From positions 1 through 64,000 of the forward strand of contig NZ_JAPYPC010000006.1 of assembly GCF_029937855.1 (NCBI RefSeq): a stretch of 64,000 bases of DNA, in the 5' to 3' direction. Below, one piece after another: positions 33,122 through 41,554 of this stretch; the stretch's first letter is position 1, and each line of letters begins with the position of its first letter. This stretch comes from Christiangramia sp. Its GTDB lineage: Bacteria; Bacteroidota; Bacteroidia; Flavobacteriales; Flavobacteriaceae. The notes below the pieces were generated by a model that saw only the letters and a program-made list of their open reading frames with translations, made no database searches and had not been told where the DNA came from. The translations under genes and the position numbers were made by a program.

Positions 33122-33665
33122 GATTTTGGTTCTTTAATGTTTTAATACTCTCTATTTGGGACAATACATTATTTAATAAGTCAATTCGTTGTTGGAAATT
33201 CTGGATCATTGCCTGGACCACCCGCTTATCCTTTCCGCTGTTTAGTAGATCTTCACGCAGTGATTCATATCTTTTTTCCAGTTTTTCCATTTGCAAGAGA
33301 GCATCATTGATTATAGCCTCTGTTTCAGGGGTCTTTTCTTCATCCAGCGCATTTAGTTCCCTTGATATCAGGCTAGTGTAGAATTCCTGCGTTTGCTTCA
33401 TTTCCGGAGAAATACTTGACAGATCTGAATTTTTAGCAATTCTGCCATCACCAATAAAGTCACCCAGTAAAAAGAACGCCAGCAAAAAACTCGCTGCCAT
33501 CGCAAGCACAGGCGGCCATAAGCTGCGGGTTTTATTTTTGTCTTTTTTATCAGACTTACTAAGAGTATCAAGCTTTTTAAAAAAACGTTCTTTATGTCCT
33601 GTATGAGGCTCTTCCAGATCGAAATTCAATTCTTCAAAAAGCTTATCCAAGTCATTATTTTTCAT
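33102..33665 (-). CDS. Putative membrane-bound anti-sigma factor
   Basis: A 187-residue single-pass membrane protein. The cytosolic N-terminus (KLFEELNFDLEEPHTGHKERF) has the length of an anti-sigma domain, although the zinc HxxxCxxC signature of ZAS proteins is absent. One transmembrane helix spans about residues 48-68 (LWPPVLAMAASFLLAFFLLG). The periplasmic part is helical and charged (TEAIINDALLQMEKLEKRYE, then NFQQRIDLLNNVLSQI), likely coiled coil. It overlaps the ECF sigma gene by 11 bp, the classic sigma/anti-sigma arrangement; function is called from context, not from a recognised domain. Confidence 0.68.
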   Translation of the reverse strand: MKNNDLDKLFEELNFDLEEPHTGHKERFFKKLDTLSKSDKKDKNKTRSLWPPVLAMAASFLLAFFLLGDFIGDGRIAKNSDLSSISPEMKQTQEFYTSLISRELNALDEEKTPETEAIINDALLQMEKLEKRYESLREDLLNSGKDKRVVQAMIQNFQQRIDLLNNVLSQIESIKTLKNQNHENNII

Positions 33666-34215
33666 AATCCTGTAATTTTTTTCTTAGGCTCTCTTTCGCT
33701 CTTGAAATCATCGTTCTGCAATTGGCGTAAGAAATATCCATTATTTCACAAATTTCTTCATAGTCGTATCCTTCAATAAGATGCAGGGTTAAACCAAGTC
33801 TATAATTATCTTTCAGTGAACTGATCTTTTTCAGGATTAAACGAACTTTAGCATTGTTTTTATCATCTTCATGCAAAGCAACTTCGCCATCATCTGCTTC
33901 ATTTTTTAACTCGTCATTATAGCTTACCTCGCCAAGCTTTGCAATTTTCTTATAGGCAGTAAGACTTTCGTTTACTACAATTCGCTTTAGCCAGGCGCCG
34001 AAAGTGGAATTTTCTTTAAAGCTTTCAATTTTGGTGAAAGCATTTAAAAAAGCTTCCTGCATAATGTCTTCCGCTTCAGCAGAATGACCGGTAATACGAT
34101 ACGCCGTATTATACATCGCTTTATAATATCGATCATAAATTTTCATTTGAGCACGTTTGTCGCCATGACGACAACGCTCTACCAGGTCTTTAATATGTGT
34201 GATGGTTGGTGTCAA
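33655..34215 (-). CDS. RNA polymerase ECF-type sigma factor
   Basis: A 186-residue extracytoplasmic-function sigma factor. Region 2 shows YKAMYNTAYRITGHSAEAED, then IMQEAFLNAFTKI and the -10-binding FGAWLKRIVVNESL. Region 4 has the helix-turn-helix LIEGYDYEEICEIMDISYAN followed by CRTMISRAKESLRKKL. The start is TTG at 34215, because an in-frame stop lies directly before it and no ATG precedes the conserved KDLVERCRHGDKRAQMKIYD region. It leads an operon with a membrane anti-sigma candidate and two exported beta-helix proteins, suggesting an envelope-sensing regulon that includes its own operon. Confidence 0.92.
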   Translation of the reverse strand: MTPTITHIKDLVERCRHGDKRAQMKIYDRYYKAMYNTAYRITGHSAEAEDIMQEAFLNAFTKIESFKENSTFGAWLKRIVVNESLTAYKKIAKLGEVSYNDELKNEADDGEVALHEDDKNNAKVRLILKKISSLKDNYRLGLTLHLIEGYDYEEICEIMDISYANCRTMISRAKESLRKKLQDYEK

Positions 34216-34424
34216 TTAAAACTTGGTTCTGTAATAAAGATGGACTTATTTTTCATTTGTTACACTTTCTGAATAAATCTTTGCAATCAGCGTGGCATAA
34301 GAATTGAATAATTGAAATAGAAAATCTGAAATATAATTGAAAGTCTTATCTATCAGGGCTTTTAAACAACTTTCACAAAATTAAGTAATATTGGTTTTGG
34401 TGACAGTTTGACTTAAATATAATT

Positions 34425-36875
34425 ATGACGAAAACAAAGTTTAGTAATATTGACAGTTTGTCATTGCAGGGAATCGATGAGGATGCTGAATTGATTCCTT
34501 TAATGACGCCGGAAGATGAAGAGGAAATAAATAGAGAAAATCTCCCCGAAACCCTACCTATATTACCACTTCGGAATACGGTATTATTCCCGGGTGTTGT
34601 GATCCCTATTACTGCAGGACGCGATGCTTCTATAAAGTTAATCAATGAAGCCAACAATGGTAGTAAGATCATTGGGGTGGTTTCGCAGAAAGATGAAGAA
34701 GTAGAGAACCCAACCTCCAAAGATATCAATAAAGTTGGGGTGGTGGCCAGGATTCTTAGGGTGTTAAAGATGCCCGACGGAAATACCACGGTTATCATTC
34801 AGGGTAAAAAGCGATTTCAAATTACCGAGGTTGTTACCGAACAACCTTATATGAACGCAACAATTACCGAAGTTCCGGATAATAGACCAGAAAAAGATAA
34901 TGCAGAGTTTTCTGCAATTATCGAATCTATTAAAGACCTTGCTTTACAGATCATTAAGAGTAGTCCCAATATTCCTTCTGAAGCTTCTTTTGCGATTAAG
35001 AATATTGAGAGTAACTCATTTCTGATCAATTTTGTTTCTTCCAATATGACACTAACGGTGGAGGAGAAGCAGAAGCTATTGGAAATGAACGATCTTAAAG
35101 AACGCGCGCTTGCCACCTTAAAACATATGAATACCGAGAACCAGAAACTGGAGCTCAAGAACGATATTCAGAGTAAGGTGCAGAGTGATATGAGTCAGCA
35201 GCAACGTGAATATTTCCTTCATCAGCAAATGAAGACCATCCAGGAAGAACTTGGAGGTGTTTCACATGAGGGGGAAATCGTGGAAATGCGGGAACGTGCC
35301 AAGGATAAAAAATGGGATGAAGATGTTCAGAATCATTTTGAGAAAGAGCTTTCCAAAATGCAACGTATGAATCCTCAGGTTGCTGAATATTCCATCCAAA
35401 GAAACTATTTAGATCTATTTCTAGATCTTCCCTGGAATGAATTCAGTAAGGATAAATTCGACCTGAAGAGAGCTAAAAAAATATTAGACCGCGACCATTA
35501 TGGTTTGGACGATGTAAAGAGAAGGATTATCGAATATCTCGCTGTTTTGAAGTTGAGAAACGATATGAAATCACCAATCCTTTGTCTATATGGACCTCCC
35601 GGAGTTGGTAAAACATCCCTGGGAAGATCTGTAGCCGAAGCTCTAGGGCGGGAATATGTTAGAATCTCTTTGGGAGGTCTTCGTGATGAAGCAGAGATAC
35701 GCGGACACAGGAAAACTTATATTGGTGCCATGCCGGGTAGGATTATTCAGAGTCTTAAAAAAGCAGGTACCAGTAATCCGGTTTTTGTACTGGATGAAAT
35801 TGATAAATTAAGTATGGGTAATGCTGGAGATCCATCTTCAGCATTATTAGAAGTACTTGACCCCGAGCAAAATTCTGAATTTCATGATAATTTTCTGGAA
35901 ATGGGATTTGACCTTTCCAAAGTGATGTTTATCGCTACCTGTAACTCATTGAGCACGATCCAACCTGCTTTAAGGGATAGAATGGAAATTATCAATGTTA
36001 CCGGTTATACTATCGAAGAAAAAGTTCAGATTGCCAAAAGGCATTTATTGCCAAAGCAGTTGCAGGAACACGGACTAAATTCAGACCATCTTAAAATAGG
36101 CAAGAAACAACTAGAGAAAATAGTTGAAGGATATACGCGGGAATCAGGGGTTCGGGCACTGGAAAAACAAATCGCGAAAGTGGTAAGATATGCCGCTAAA
36201 AATATTGCGATGGAAGAGGAGTATAAAGTTAAAGTAACCGATGAGGATATCATTGAGATTCTTGGTAGCCCGAAGATGGAAAGGGATAAATATGAGAATA
36301 ATGATGTTGCCGGAGTTGTTACCGGTCTTGCCTGGACACAGGTAGGAGGGGATATTCTGTTCATTGAATCTATACTTTCTAAAGGAAAAGGAAATCTTAG
36401 CATTACCGGTAATCTTGGTAAAGTAATGAAAGAGTCGGCTACCATTGCAATGGAATATATAAAAGCAAACGCCGAAAGATTAGGAATAACACCTTCTATT
36501 TTTGATCAGTACAACGTGCACATTCACGTTCCGGAAGGCGCTACTCCTAAAGATGGGCCCAGTGCCGGTATCACCATGCTTACCTCTTTAGTTTCGTTAT
36601 TTACTCAGAAGAAAGTGAAGAAAAGCATTGCCATGACCGGGGAAATTACCTTGAGAGGAAAGGTATTGCCGGTTGGTGGTATTAAGGAAAAGATATTAGC
36701 GGCGAAAAGAGCAAGGATTAAAGAGATCATTCTTTGTGAAGACAATAAACGTGATATAGATGAGATTAAGGAAGAGTATGTTAAAGGCCTCACCTTTCAT
36801 TATGTGAAGGAAATGAGCGATGTGATTGAGATTGCCATTACTAATCAAAATGTTAGGAACGCTAAAAAGCTGTAA
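34425..36875 (+). CDS. lon: ATP-dependent protease Lon (endopeptidase La)
   Basis: An 816-residue cytosolic AAA+ protease that degrades misfolded and regulatory proteins. The N-terminal substrate domain begins at about residue 40 ([20 protein letters not shown]), a helical linker follows, and the ATPase has Walker [13 protein letters not shown] (about 389-400) and Walker [12 protein letters not shown]. The protease domain has the Ser-Lys dyad: S713 in [10 protein letters not shown] and K756 in [13 protein letters not shown]. Length is normal for LonA. It is divergent from the ECF sigma operon and ends at an intrinsic terminator. Confidence 0.97.
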   Translation: MTKTKFSNIDSLSLQGIDEDAELIPLMTPEDEEEINRENLPETLPILPLRNTVLFPGVVIPITAGRDASIKLINEANNGSKIIGVVSQKDEEVENPTSKDINKVGVVARILRVLKMPDGNTTVIIQGKKRFQITEVVTEQPYMNATITEVPDNRPEKDNAEFSAIIESIKDLALQIIKSSPNIPSEASFAIKNIESNSFLINFVSSNMTLTVEEKQKLLEMNDLKERALATLKHMNTENQKLELKNDIQSKVQSDMSQQQREYFLHQQMKTIQEELGGVSHEGEIVEMRERAKDKKWDEDVQNHFEKELSKMQRMNPQVAEYSIQRNYLDLFLDLPWNEFSKDKFDLKRAKKILDRDHYGLDDVKRRIIEYLAVLKLRNDMKSPILCLYGPPGVGKTSLGRSVAEALGREYVRISLGGLRDEAEIRGHRKTYIGAMPGRIIQSLKKAGTSNPVFVLDEIDKLSMGNAGDPSSALLEVLDPEQNSEFHDNFLEMGFDLSKVMFIATCNSLSTIQPALRDRMEIINVTGYTIEEKVQIAKRHLLPKQLQEHGLNSDHLKIGKKQLEKIVEGYTRESGVRALEKQIAKVVRYAAKNIAMEEEYKVKVTDEDIIEILGSPKMERDKYENNDVAGVVTGLAWTQVGGDILFIESILSKGKGNLSITGNLGKVMKESATIAMEYIKANAERLGITPSIFDQYNVHIHVPEGATPKDGPSAGITMLTSLVSLFTQKKVKKSIAMTGEITLRGKVLPVGGIKEKILAAKRARIKEIILCEDNKRDIDEIKEEYVKGLTFHYVKEMSDVIEIAITNQNVRNAKKL

Positions 36876-36905
36876 AGAAAGAGCCCCGGAAAGGGGCTTT
36901 TTTTA
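36876..36905 (+). terminator. Intrinsic terminator after lon
   Basis: Arms AAAGAGCCCC and GGGGCTTTTT with a GGAAA loop and a seven-T tract begin right after the lon stop codon. Confidence 0.85.
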
Positions 36906-36935
36906 TGGATACAAGCAATAGAACTTATAAAAAAT

Positions 36936-36943
36936 TACCTTTG
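36936..36943 (+). promoter_or_regulatory. Bacteroidota-type -7 promoter element
   Basis: TACCTTTG, followed by C, is a strong match to the TAnnTTTG element and lies 19 bp before the cmk ATG. No clear -33 TTG is visible in the lon terminator tail. Confidence 0.55.
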
Positions 36944-36962
36944 CACTAAGAAAAAGGATTTG

Positions 36963-37664
36963 ATGGATAAAAAAATTACGATAGCTATAGATGGTTTTTC
37001 TTCCACTGGAAAAAGTACGGTGGCAAAACGGTTGGCAAAGGAGCTGGGATATGTATATGTAGATACAGGAGCGATGTACAGAGCCGTAACTTTATATATG
37101 ATGCGCAAGGTTTTTGTTTCTGAAGGAAATTTTGATCAGGAAGCCATTGTTCGGCATTTACCATTTGTCAGTTTGAATTTTGTTTTCAATGATGATTTGG
37201 GATATGGAGAAATTTACCTGAACAATGAAAATGTGGAAAAAGAGATACGATATTTAGAAGTTTCTCAACAGGTTAGTAGAGTTTCAGCCATTTCCGAAGT
37301 AAGAAAAATGCTGGTAGAAGAACAGCAGCAAATGGGAAAAGAAAAAGGAGTGGTCATGGACGGTCGGGATATTGGAACCGTTGTTTTTCCTAATGCTGAA
37401 TTGAAAATTTTTATGACTGCTTCCACAGAACAAAGAGCCCAAAGAAGGTATGATGAGCTTAAGGGAAGGGGAGATGACATCAGCTATGAAGATGTGCTTC
37501 AAAATGTGAAAGATCGCGATTTTATGGATTCTACAAGAGAAGATTCTCCTTTGATTATGGCTGATGATGCCGTGGAATTTAATAATTCCAGAATGGGGTT
37601 AGATGAGCAATTTGAAAAAATACTGAAGATCGCAAAAGAAAAGATTGCTGCAGCGAATTCATAG
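36963..37664 (+). CDS. cmk: (d)CMP kinase
   Basis: A 233-residue nucleoside monophosphate kinase that makes CDP or dCDP from CMP or dCMP and ATP. The start is the ATG at 36963 (MDKKITIAIDGFSSTGKST); a TTG directly before it only adds one residue. The P-loop is GFSSTGKST, the CMP-binding DTGAMYRAVTLYM follows, and the lid region is GVVMDGRDIGTVVFPNAELK (about residues 126-145). The C-terminal R-x-x-D-S-x-R motif appears as DRDFMDSTREDSPL. Together with rpsA downstream it repeats the cmk-rpsA order found in many bacteria. Confidence 0.95.
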   Translation: MDKKITIAIDGFSSTGKSTVAKRLAKELGYVYVDTGAMYRAVTLYMMRKVFVSEGNFDQEAIVRHLPFVSLNFVFNDDLGYGEIYLNNENVEKEIRYLEVSQQVSRVSAISEVRKMLVEEQQQMGKEKGVVMDGRDIGTVVFPNAELKIFMTASTEQRAQRRYDELKGRGDDISYEDVLQNVKDRDFMDSTREDSPLIMADDAVEFNNSRMGLDEQFEKILKIAKEKIAAANS

Positions 37665-37710
37665 TATTCTATTTAATGAGAAATTACTCCGCAATTAATT
37701 GAATAATTAG

Positions 37711-37741
37711 TTGTGGATTTTTGTTTAGTTATGTATTTTTG
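37711..37741 (+). promoter_or_regulatory. Bacteroidota sigma-A promoter of rpsA
   Basis: A -33 TTG (37711-37713), 20-bp spacer and -7 TATTTTTG (37734-37741) give an excellent match to the flavobacterial consensus. Transcription should start near 37748, leaving a leader of about 120 nt. Confidence 0.75.
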
Positions 37742-37745
37742 CACT

Positions 37746-37837
37746 CCTTTTTGGCAAATGATCGGAAATCCAAAAAGGCTTGATAATCAAAATTATAAAC
37801 AACTTCTGAAGTTTTTAATTTGCCGCAATGATTTCCG
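37746..37837 (+). promoter_or_regulatory. Structured rpsA mRNA leader, candidate autoregulatory element
   Basis: A perfect 9-bp stem CCTTTTTGG (37746-37754) / CCAAAAAGG (37770-37778) forms near the predicted 5' end. Its loop side contains GGCAAAT (37753-37759) and CGGAAAT (37763-37769), which can instead pair with ATTTGCC (37818-37824) and ATTTCCG (37831-37837) further down. These pairings compete, so the leader may switch folds. S1 represses its own mRNA in other bacteria; the link here is inference. Confidence 0.4.
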
Positions 37838-37870
37838 AAGAAACTCAGAATACAAATTTAATAGTCAGTA

Positions 37871-39721
37871 ATGGCTGAAGAAAACACAAACAAAGAAACT
37901 CAGGAAATTGAAGTACAGGATGTTGCCGGAATGGAAACAGCCTCTCAACCTGAAGCAGAAAAGCAACAGGAAAATCCTGAAAAATTCCTTAAAGAATTTA
38001 ACTGGCACAATTACGAAGAAGGAATCGATCCTATCGACGATGAGAAGCTGGAAGAATTTGAAAAGCTGGTTGAAGAAAATTTCGTAGACACTTTAGATGA
38101 TGAAGTTGTAACAGGAAAAGTAATCAATATTACAGATCGTGATGCAATTATAGATATCAATGCAAAAAGTGAAGGTGTAATTTCACTTAACGAATTTCGT
38201 TATAATCCAGACCTTAAAGAAGGAGATGAAGTTGAGGTATTAATCGACGTTCGCGAAGATTCTACCGGCCAATTAATTCTTTCTCACCGTAAGGCGAGAG
38301 TGATCAAGGCTTGGGAAAGAGTAAACAAAGCGCATGACGAAAGTCTTGTGGTAAATGGATTCATCAAATGTCGTACTAAAGGTGGTATGATCGTAGATGT
38401 ATTTGGAATCGAAGCATTCTTACCTGGTTCACAAATTGATGTGAAGCCAATTAGAGACTACGATGCTTACGTTGGTAAGAACATGGAATTTAAAGTGGTT
38501 AAAATTAACCATGAATTCAAAAACGTTGTAGTTTCTCACAAAGCGCTTATCGAAGCAGATATCGAAGAGCAGAAGAAAGAGATCATCGGTCAGCTTGAAA
38601 AAGGTCAGGTACTTGAGGGTACGGTTAAGAACATTACTTCTTACGGTGTATTCGTTGATCTTGGAGGTGTTGACGGACTTGTACATATTACAGATCTAAG
38701 CTGGTCTAGAATCAACCATCCAAATGAGATCGTTGAGCTTGATCAGAAACTTAACGTGGTAATTCTTGACTTTGATGAGTCTAAGTCCAGAATTCAGTTA
38801 GGTCTTAAGCAATTAAGCCAGCACCCATGGGATGCTCTTAGCGAGGATCTTAAAGTTGGTGACAATGTAAAAGGTAAAGTGGTTGTAATTGCAGATTACG
38901 GTGCATTTATCGAGGTTGCTGAAGGTGTTGAAGGTCTTATCCACGTTTCTGAAATGTCATGGAGCACGCACTTGCGTTCAGCTCAGGATTTCGTAAATGT
39001 TGGTGATGAGGTAGAAGCGCAGATTCTTACTTTAGATAGAGATGATAGAAAAATGTCTCTTGGTATCAAGCAATTAAGCCAGGATCCATGGACAGATATC
39101 ACTTCTAAATATCCTGTAGGTTCAAGACATAAAGGTATTGTTCGTAACTTCACTAACTTCGGAGTATTCGTGGAGTTAGAAGAAGGAATTGACGGACTTA
39201 TCTATATCTCTGATCTTTCATGGACTAAGAAAATCAAGCACCCATCAGAATTTACAAATGTAGGTGATGAGCTTGAAGTAGTGGTTCTTGAATTGGATGT
39301 TGAAGGTAGAAAACTTTCTCTTGGACATAAACAAATCGAGGATAATCCCTGGGATAAATATGAAAAAGACTTTGGAGTTGGAACCAAGCATACTGCTGCG
39401 ATCACTGAGATTGTAGATAAAGGTGCTACTATCGACTTCAATGAAGATATTACTGCATTTGTTCCGCAGAGACATCTTGAGAAAGAAGACGGAAGTAAAC
39501 TTAAGCAGGGTGAAGAGGCAGAATTCCAAATTATTGAATTCAATAAAGAATTCAAGAGAGTGGTAGCTTCTCACATGGTTATTCACAAAGAAGAAGAGCA
39601 AAAAATTGTTAAGCAGGCTGCTAAAAAATCAGCTTCGCAAGGCAAGGATAACGCCACTACAATTGGTGATGTTAATGCTGATCTTCAGGCGTTGAAAGAC
39701 AAAATGGAAGGTAAGAAGTAA
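37871..39721 (+). CDS. rpsA: 30S ribosomal protein S1
   Basis: A 616-residue protein with six S1 (OB-fold) RNA-binding repeats that brings mRNA to the 30S subunit. The repeats begin with VVTGKVINITDRDAIIDI, NGFIKCRTKGGMIVDVFG, LEGTVKNITSYGVFVDLGG, VKGKVVVIADYGAFIEVAE, HKGIVRNFTNFGVFVELEE and HTAAITEIVDKGATIDF. The first ~70 residues are an acidic, Bacteroidota-style N-terminal extension and the C-terminus is basic. S1 matters unusually in this phylum, where Shine-Dalgarno sequences are rare. Own promoter and terminator; cmk precedes it by about 200 bp. Confidence 0.97.
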   Translation: MAEENTNKETQEIEVQDVAGMETASQPEAEKQQENPEKFLKEFNWHNYEEGIDPIDDEKLEEFEKLVEENFVDTLDDEVVTGKVINITDRDAIIDINAKSEGVISLNEFRYNPDLKEGDEVEVLIDVREDSTGQLILSHRKARVIKAWERVNKAHDESLVVNGFIKCRTKGGMIVDVFGIEAFLPGSQIDVKPIRDYDAYVGKNMEFKVVKINHEFKNVVVSHKALIEADIEEQKKEIIGQLEKGQVLEGTVKNITSYGVFVDLGGVDGLVHITDLSWSRINHPNEIVELDQKLNVVILDFDESKSRIQLGLKQLSQHPWDALSEDLKVGDNVKGKVVVIADYGAFIEVAEGVEGLIHVSEMSWSTHLRSAQDFVNVGDEVEAQILTLDRDDRKMSLGIKQLSQDPWTDITSKYPVGSRHKGIVRNFTNFGVFVELEEGIDGLIYISDLSWTKKIKHPSEFTNVGDELEVVVLELDVEGRKLSLGHKQIEDNPWDKYEKDFGVGTKHTAAITEIVDKGATIDFNEDITAFVPQRHLEKEDGSKLKQGEEAEFQIIEFNKEFKRVVASHMVIHKEEEQKIVKQAAKKSASQGKDNATTIGDVNADLQALKDKMEGKK

Positions 39722-39741
39722 TCTTTCCTGATATTTATAAT

Positions 39742-39776
39742 AAAAACCTCCTTGGGCAACTAAGGAGGTTTTTTTT
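39742..39776 (+). terminator. Intrinsic terminator after rpsA
   Basis: ACCTCCTT (39746-39753) pairs with AAGGAGGT (39762-39769), flanked by an A-run and an eight-T tract, 20 bp after the rpsA stop codon. Confidence 0.88.
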
Positions 39777-40059
39777 GGCTAAGTCAGAACTAATCTTGTT
39801 ACAAAAGAAATTGTATTCGGTTTCAGTGATACCTGATAAAACTATTAAAGATTGAACCTGAACCTAAAAATTTCAAAAGTTCAAAGCATTTTACTACTAT
39901 CTATTCCCTGCTATTTTACAAAGTTGAATATTCGCTGAAAAATATATTTCATACTTACTAGGTTTATCGAGTAGTAAATTTCAAATCGAACTTCTTATAC
40001 CTAAAAGAAAAGCGGCCTAATTTTTTTAAACGGTCATGAATAATTTATAAAACTATAAG
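39777..40059. other. Intergenic region between rpsA and the cation efflux gene
   Basis: No gene is supported. The right end (39981-40040) is a copy of the dispersed ~60-bp repeat. The motif GAACCTGAACCTAAAAATTT near 39850-39870 is a reverse match to a motif in the 20.3-20.9 kb gap, hinting that both gaps hold remnants of the same larger element. Confidence 0.5.
39981..40040 (-). repeat. Dispersed ~60-bp repeat, copy B
   Basis: On the minus strand: TCATGACCGTTTAAAAAAAT, TAGGCCGCTTTTCTTTTAGG, TATAAGAAGTTCGATTTGA. It aligns with 20709-20769 and 30738-30800, sharing CATG, the TTAAAnAAnTTAG block and the CCGCTT..CTTTTAG core. Confidence 0.55.
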
Positions 40060-41007
40060 CTACCAATTAGGTAATTCTTTTACCGGAGCAATGGTAACAT
40101 CATTTATTTTCCAGTGGTACTCCATTAATTCCTGATATGATTTTTCCAGCTGTTCTACATCTACCTGGCCTTTTGGAATAACGGCAATCTCACCTATAAG
40201 TACCTGACCGTTTTCCCTGAACCGGATCCTACAATCTTCCACCCATTCCCAGGAAGAAACTAGCTGATGAATATCATCGATTAGAGGATCTTTTTGTTGT
40301 TCTTTAAGGCTAACCGGGTAGCGATCCATTAAATCTTTTATTGCGGTAGAGATATGTTTAAATCCATCTTTGGTTACCGAAAATGATATAAATAATGCAG
40401 CAGCAGCATCTGCCCACCACAATCCAGCGCCCACTCCTAATATACCCAGAATGGCGGCAAAAGCAGTCATATAATCTGCCTTTTGGGCTTCGGCATCTAT
40501 ATACAGAACTTTGTTATGTAATTTCGTTGCTTTCGGAAGTTTTTTAATTCCTATTATCATAGCTGGAATAGAACTATATAGAAGTGCTAAAATCATGATC
40601 CATCCCATCCATATCTGATGTCCAAATAAAATTTTATTGTTAATGGTTGGATGTTCAGCTTTAAAAAGTGACATGGAAGAATCGAAAACTAAAAATAATC
40701 CCATTCCAAGCAAGGCTGTTGCTCCAATTAAAAAGGCTATTGTAAACACACGGTGATAACCATAACGAAATTTTTCATTAGGTGATTTGGTGTTAATTTT
40801 AGTCGCTATTAAAAACACGATAGACGGGACAATAGAAAGTAAATCCTCTAACCAGGCAGTTTTCATGGCCTGCGAAGTGCCCATTGTTAGGTACATTGCT
40901 AAAACCACGCTAATAAGGTAAAAAAGTGTTAACCATTCCAATTTTATGGCAGAATGTAACTCTTTTCTTAATTCCGCTGGAAGTTCAAAAGACTTTATCC
41001 CTTTCAT
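40060..41007 (-). CDS. Cation diffusion facilitator (CDF) family transporter
   Basis: A 315-residue inner-membrane antiporter predicted to export divalent metals such as Zn2+, Fe2+ or Mn2+. It has about five to six hydrophobic helices (EWLTLFYLISVVLAMYLTMG, SIVFLIATKINTK, TIAFLIGATALLGMGLFLV) and a C-terminal cytosolic ferredoxin-like domain (EDCRIRFRENGQVLIGEIAV). The second metal-site half appears as DAEAQKADYMTAFAAILG, the A-site motif of CDF helix V. Helix II has WLEDLLSIVPSIV, a variant of the usual HxxxD, so ion specificity may be unusual. The start overlaps the upstream lipoprotein gene by 4 bp. Confidence 0.87.
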   Translation of the reverse strand: MKGIKSFELPAELRKELHSAIKLEWLTLFYLISVVLAMYLTMGTSQAMKTAWLEDLLSIVPSIVFLIATKINTKSPNEKFRYGYHRVFTIAFLIGATALLGMGLFLVFDSSMSLFKAEHPTINNKILFGHQIWMGWIMILALLYSSIPAMIIGIKKLPKATKLHNKVLYIDAEAQKADYMTAFAAILGILGVGAGLWWADAAAALFISFSVTKDGFKHISTAIKDLMDRYPVSLKEQQKDPLIDDIHQLVSSWEWVEDCRIRFRENGQVLIGEIAVIPKGQVDVEQLEKSYQELMEYHWKINDVTIAPVKELPNW

Positions 41008-41429
41008 TTTTTCGTGTTTTGGTAAATGTAGGTTTCCAGCTGCTGCAATAATTTATTTTCTCCCTTCGGAATAAGAAATAAATGTTTAGAGTCGTAAGTG
41101 GCAGAAGTCCCGGCATGTTTCTTCCAGATCGTCTTTTTATCAAAGCCTCCCGCAACTATATGGAGTCGATAGTTTTTAAGCTTATCGACCAATACACTTT
41201 CTGAACCTTCTATAAATGAGATATTTATTTTATTTGACCTGGCAAATTCTTTTAAAAATTCAATTTCGGTGCCACTGGCTTCTCCATTATCAAAATAGGT
41301 GTATGGTAGGTTGTTTACAACACCTACTTTTAGCGAGTCCCGGGTCGCTTTTTCCAGGGATTCTTCAGGATCCTTCGGAAAATTACAACCGGCCAGAACT
41401 AAGAAGAAAAAAATTATCACCGGTTTCAT
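41004..41429 (-). CDS. Short lipoprotein resembling a family 3 solute-binding domain
   Basis: A 141-residue lipoprotein (signal and LAGC lipobox, cysteine 15). Residues 33-100 match the first lobe of SBP_bac_3 proteins: SLKVGVVNNLPYTYFDNGEA, then GTEIEFLKEFARSNKINISF and DKLKNYRLHIVAGGFDKKT. The family normally has 220-250 residues; the second lobe is missing apart from a short tail ending in ETYIYQNTKK. It overlaps the CDF transporter start by 4 bp (ATGA), which points to a functional pair rather than a decayed remnant. It may bind a metal complex or small ligand for the transporter; that is inference. Confidence 0.65.
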   Translation of the reverse strand: MKPVIIFFFLVLAGCNFPKDPEESLEKATRDSLKVGVVNNLPYTYFDNGEASGTEIEFLKEFARSNKINISFIEGSESVLVDKLKNYRLHIVAGGFDKKTIWKKHAGTSATYDSKHLFLIPKGENKLLQQLETYIYQNTKK

Positions 41430-41554
41430 GAAATTAAATTAGAAAAATCGGGATCATCTGCTATCAGGATTAAGTATAAATTAAGATTATAAGCTGTCTC
41501 TTGTCAAAAACAAGCAAGGAATCATACTGAATGAATTTTGCGGGTTATTCAGCA

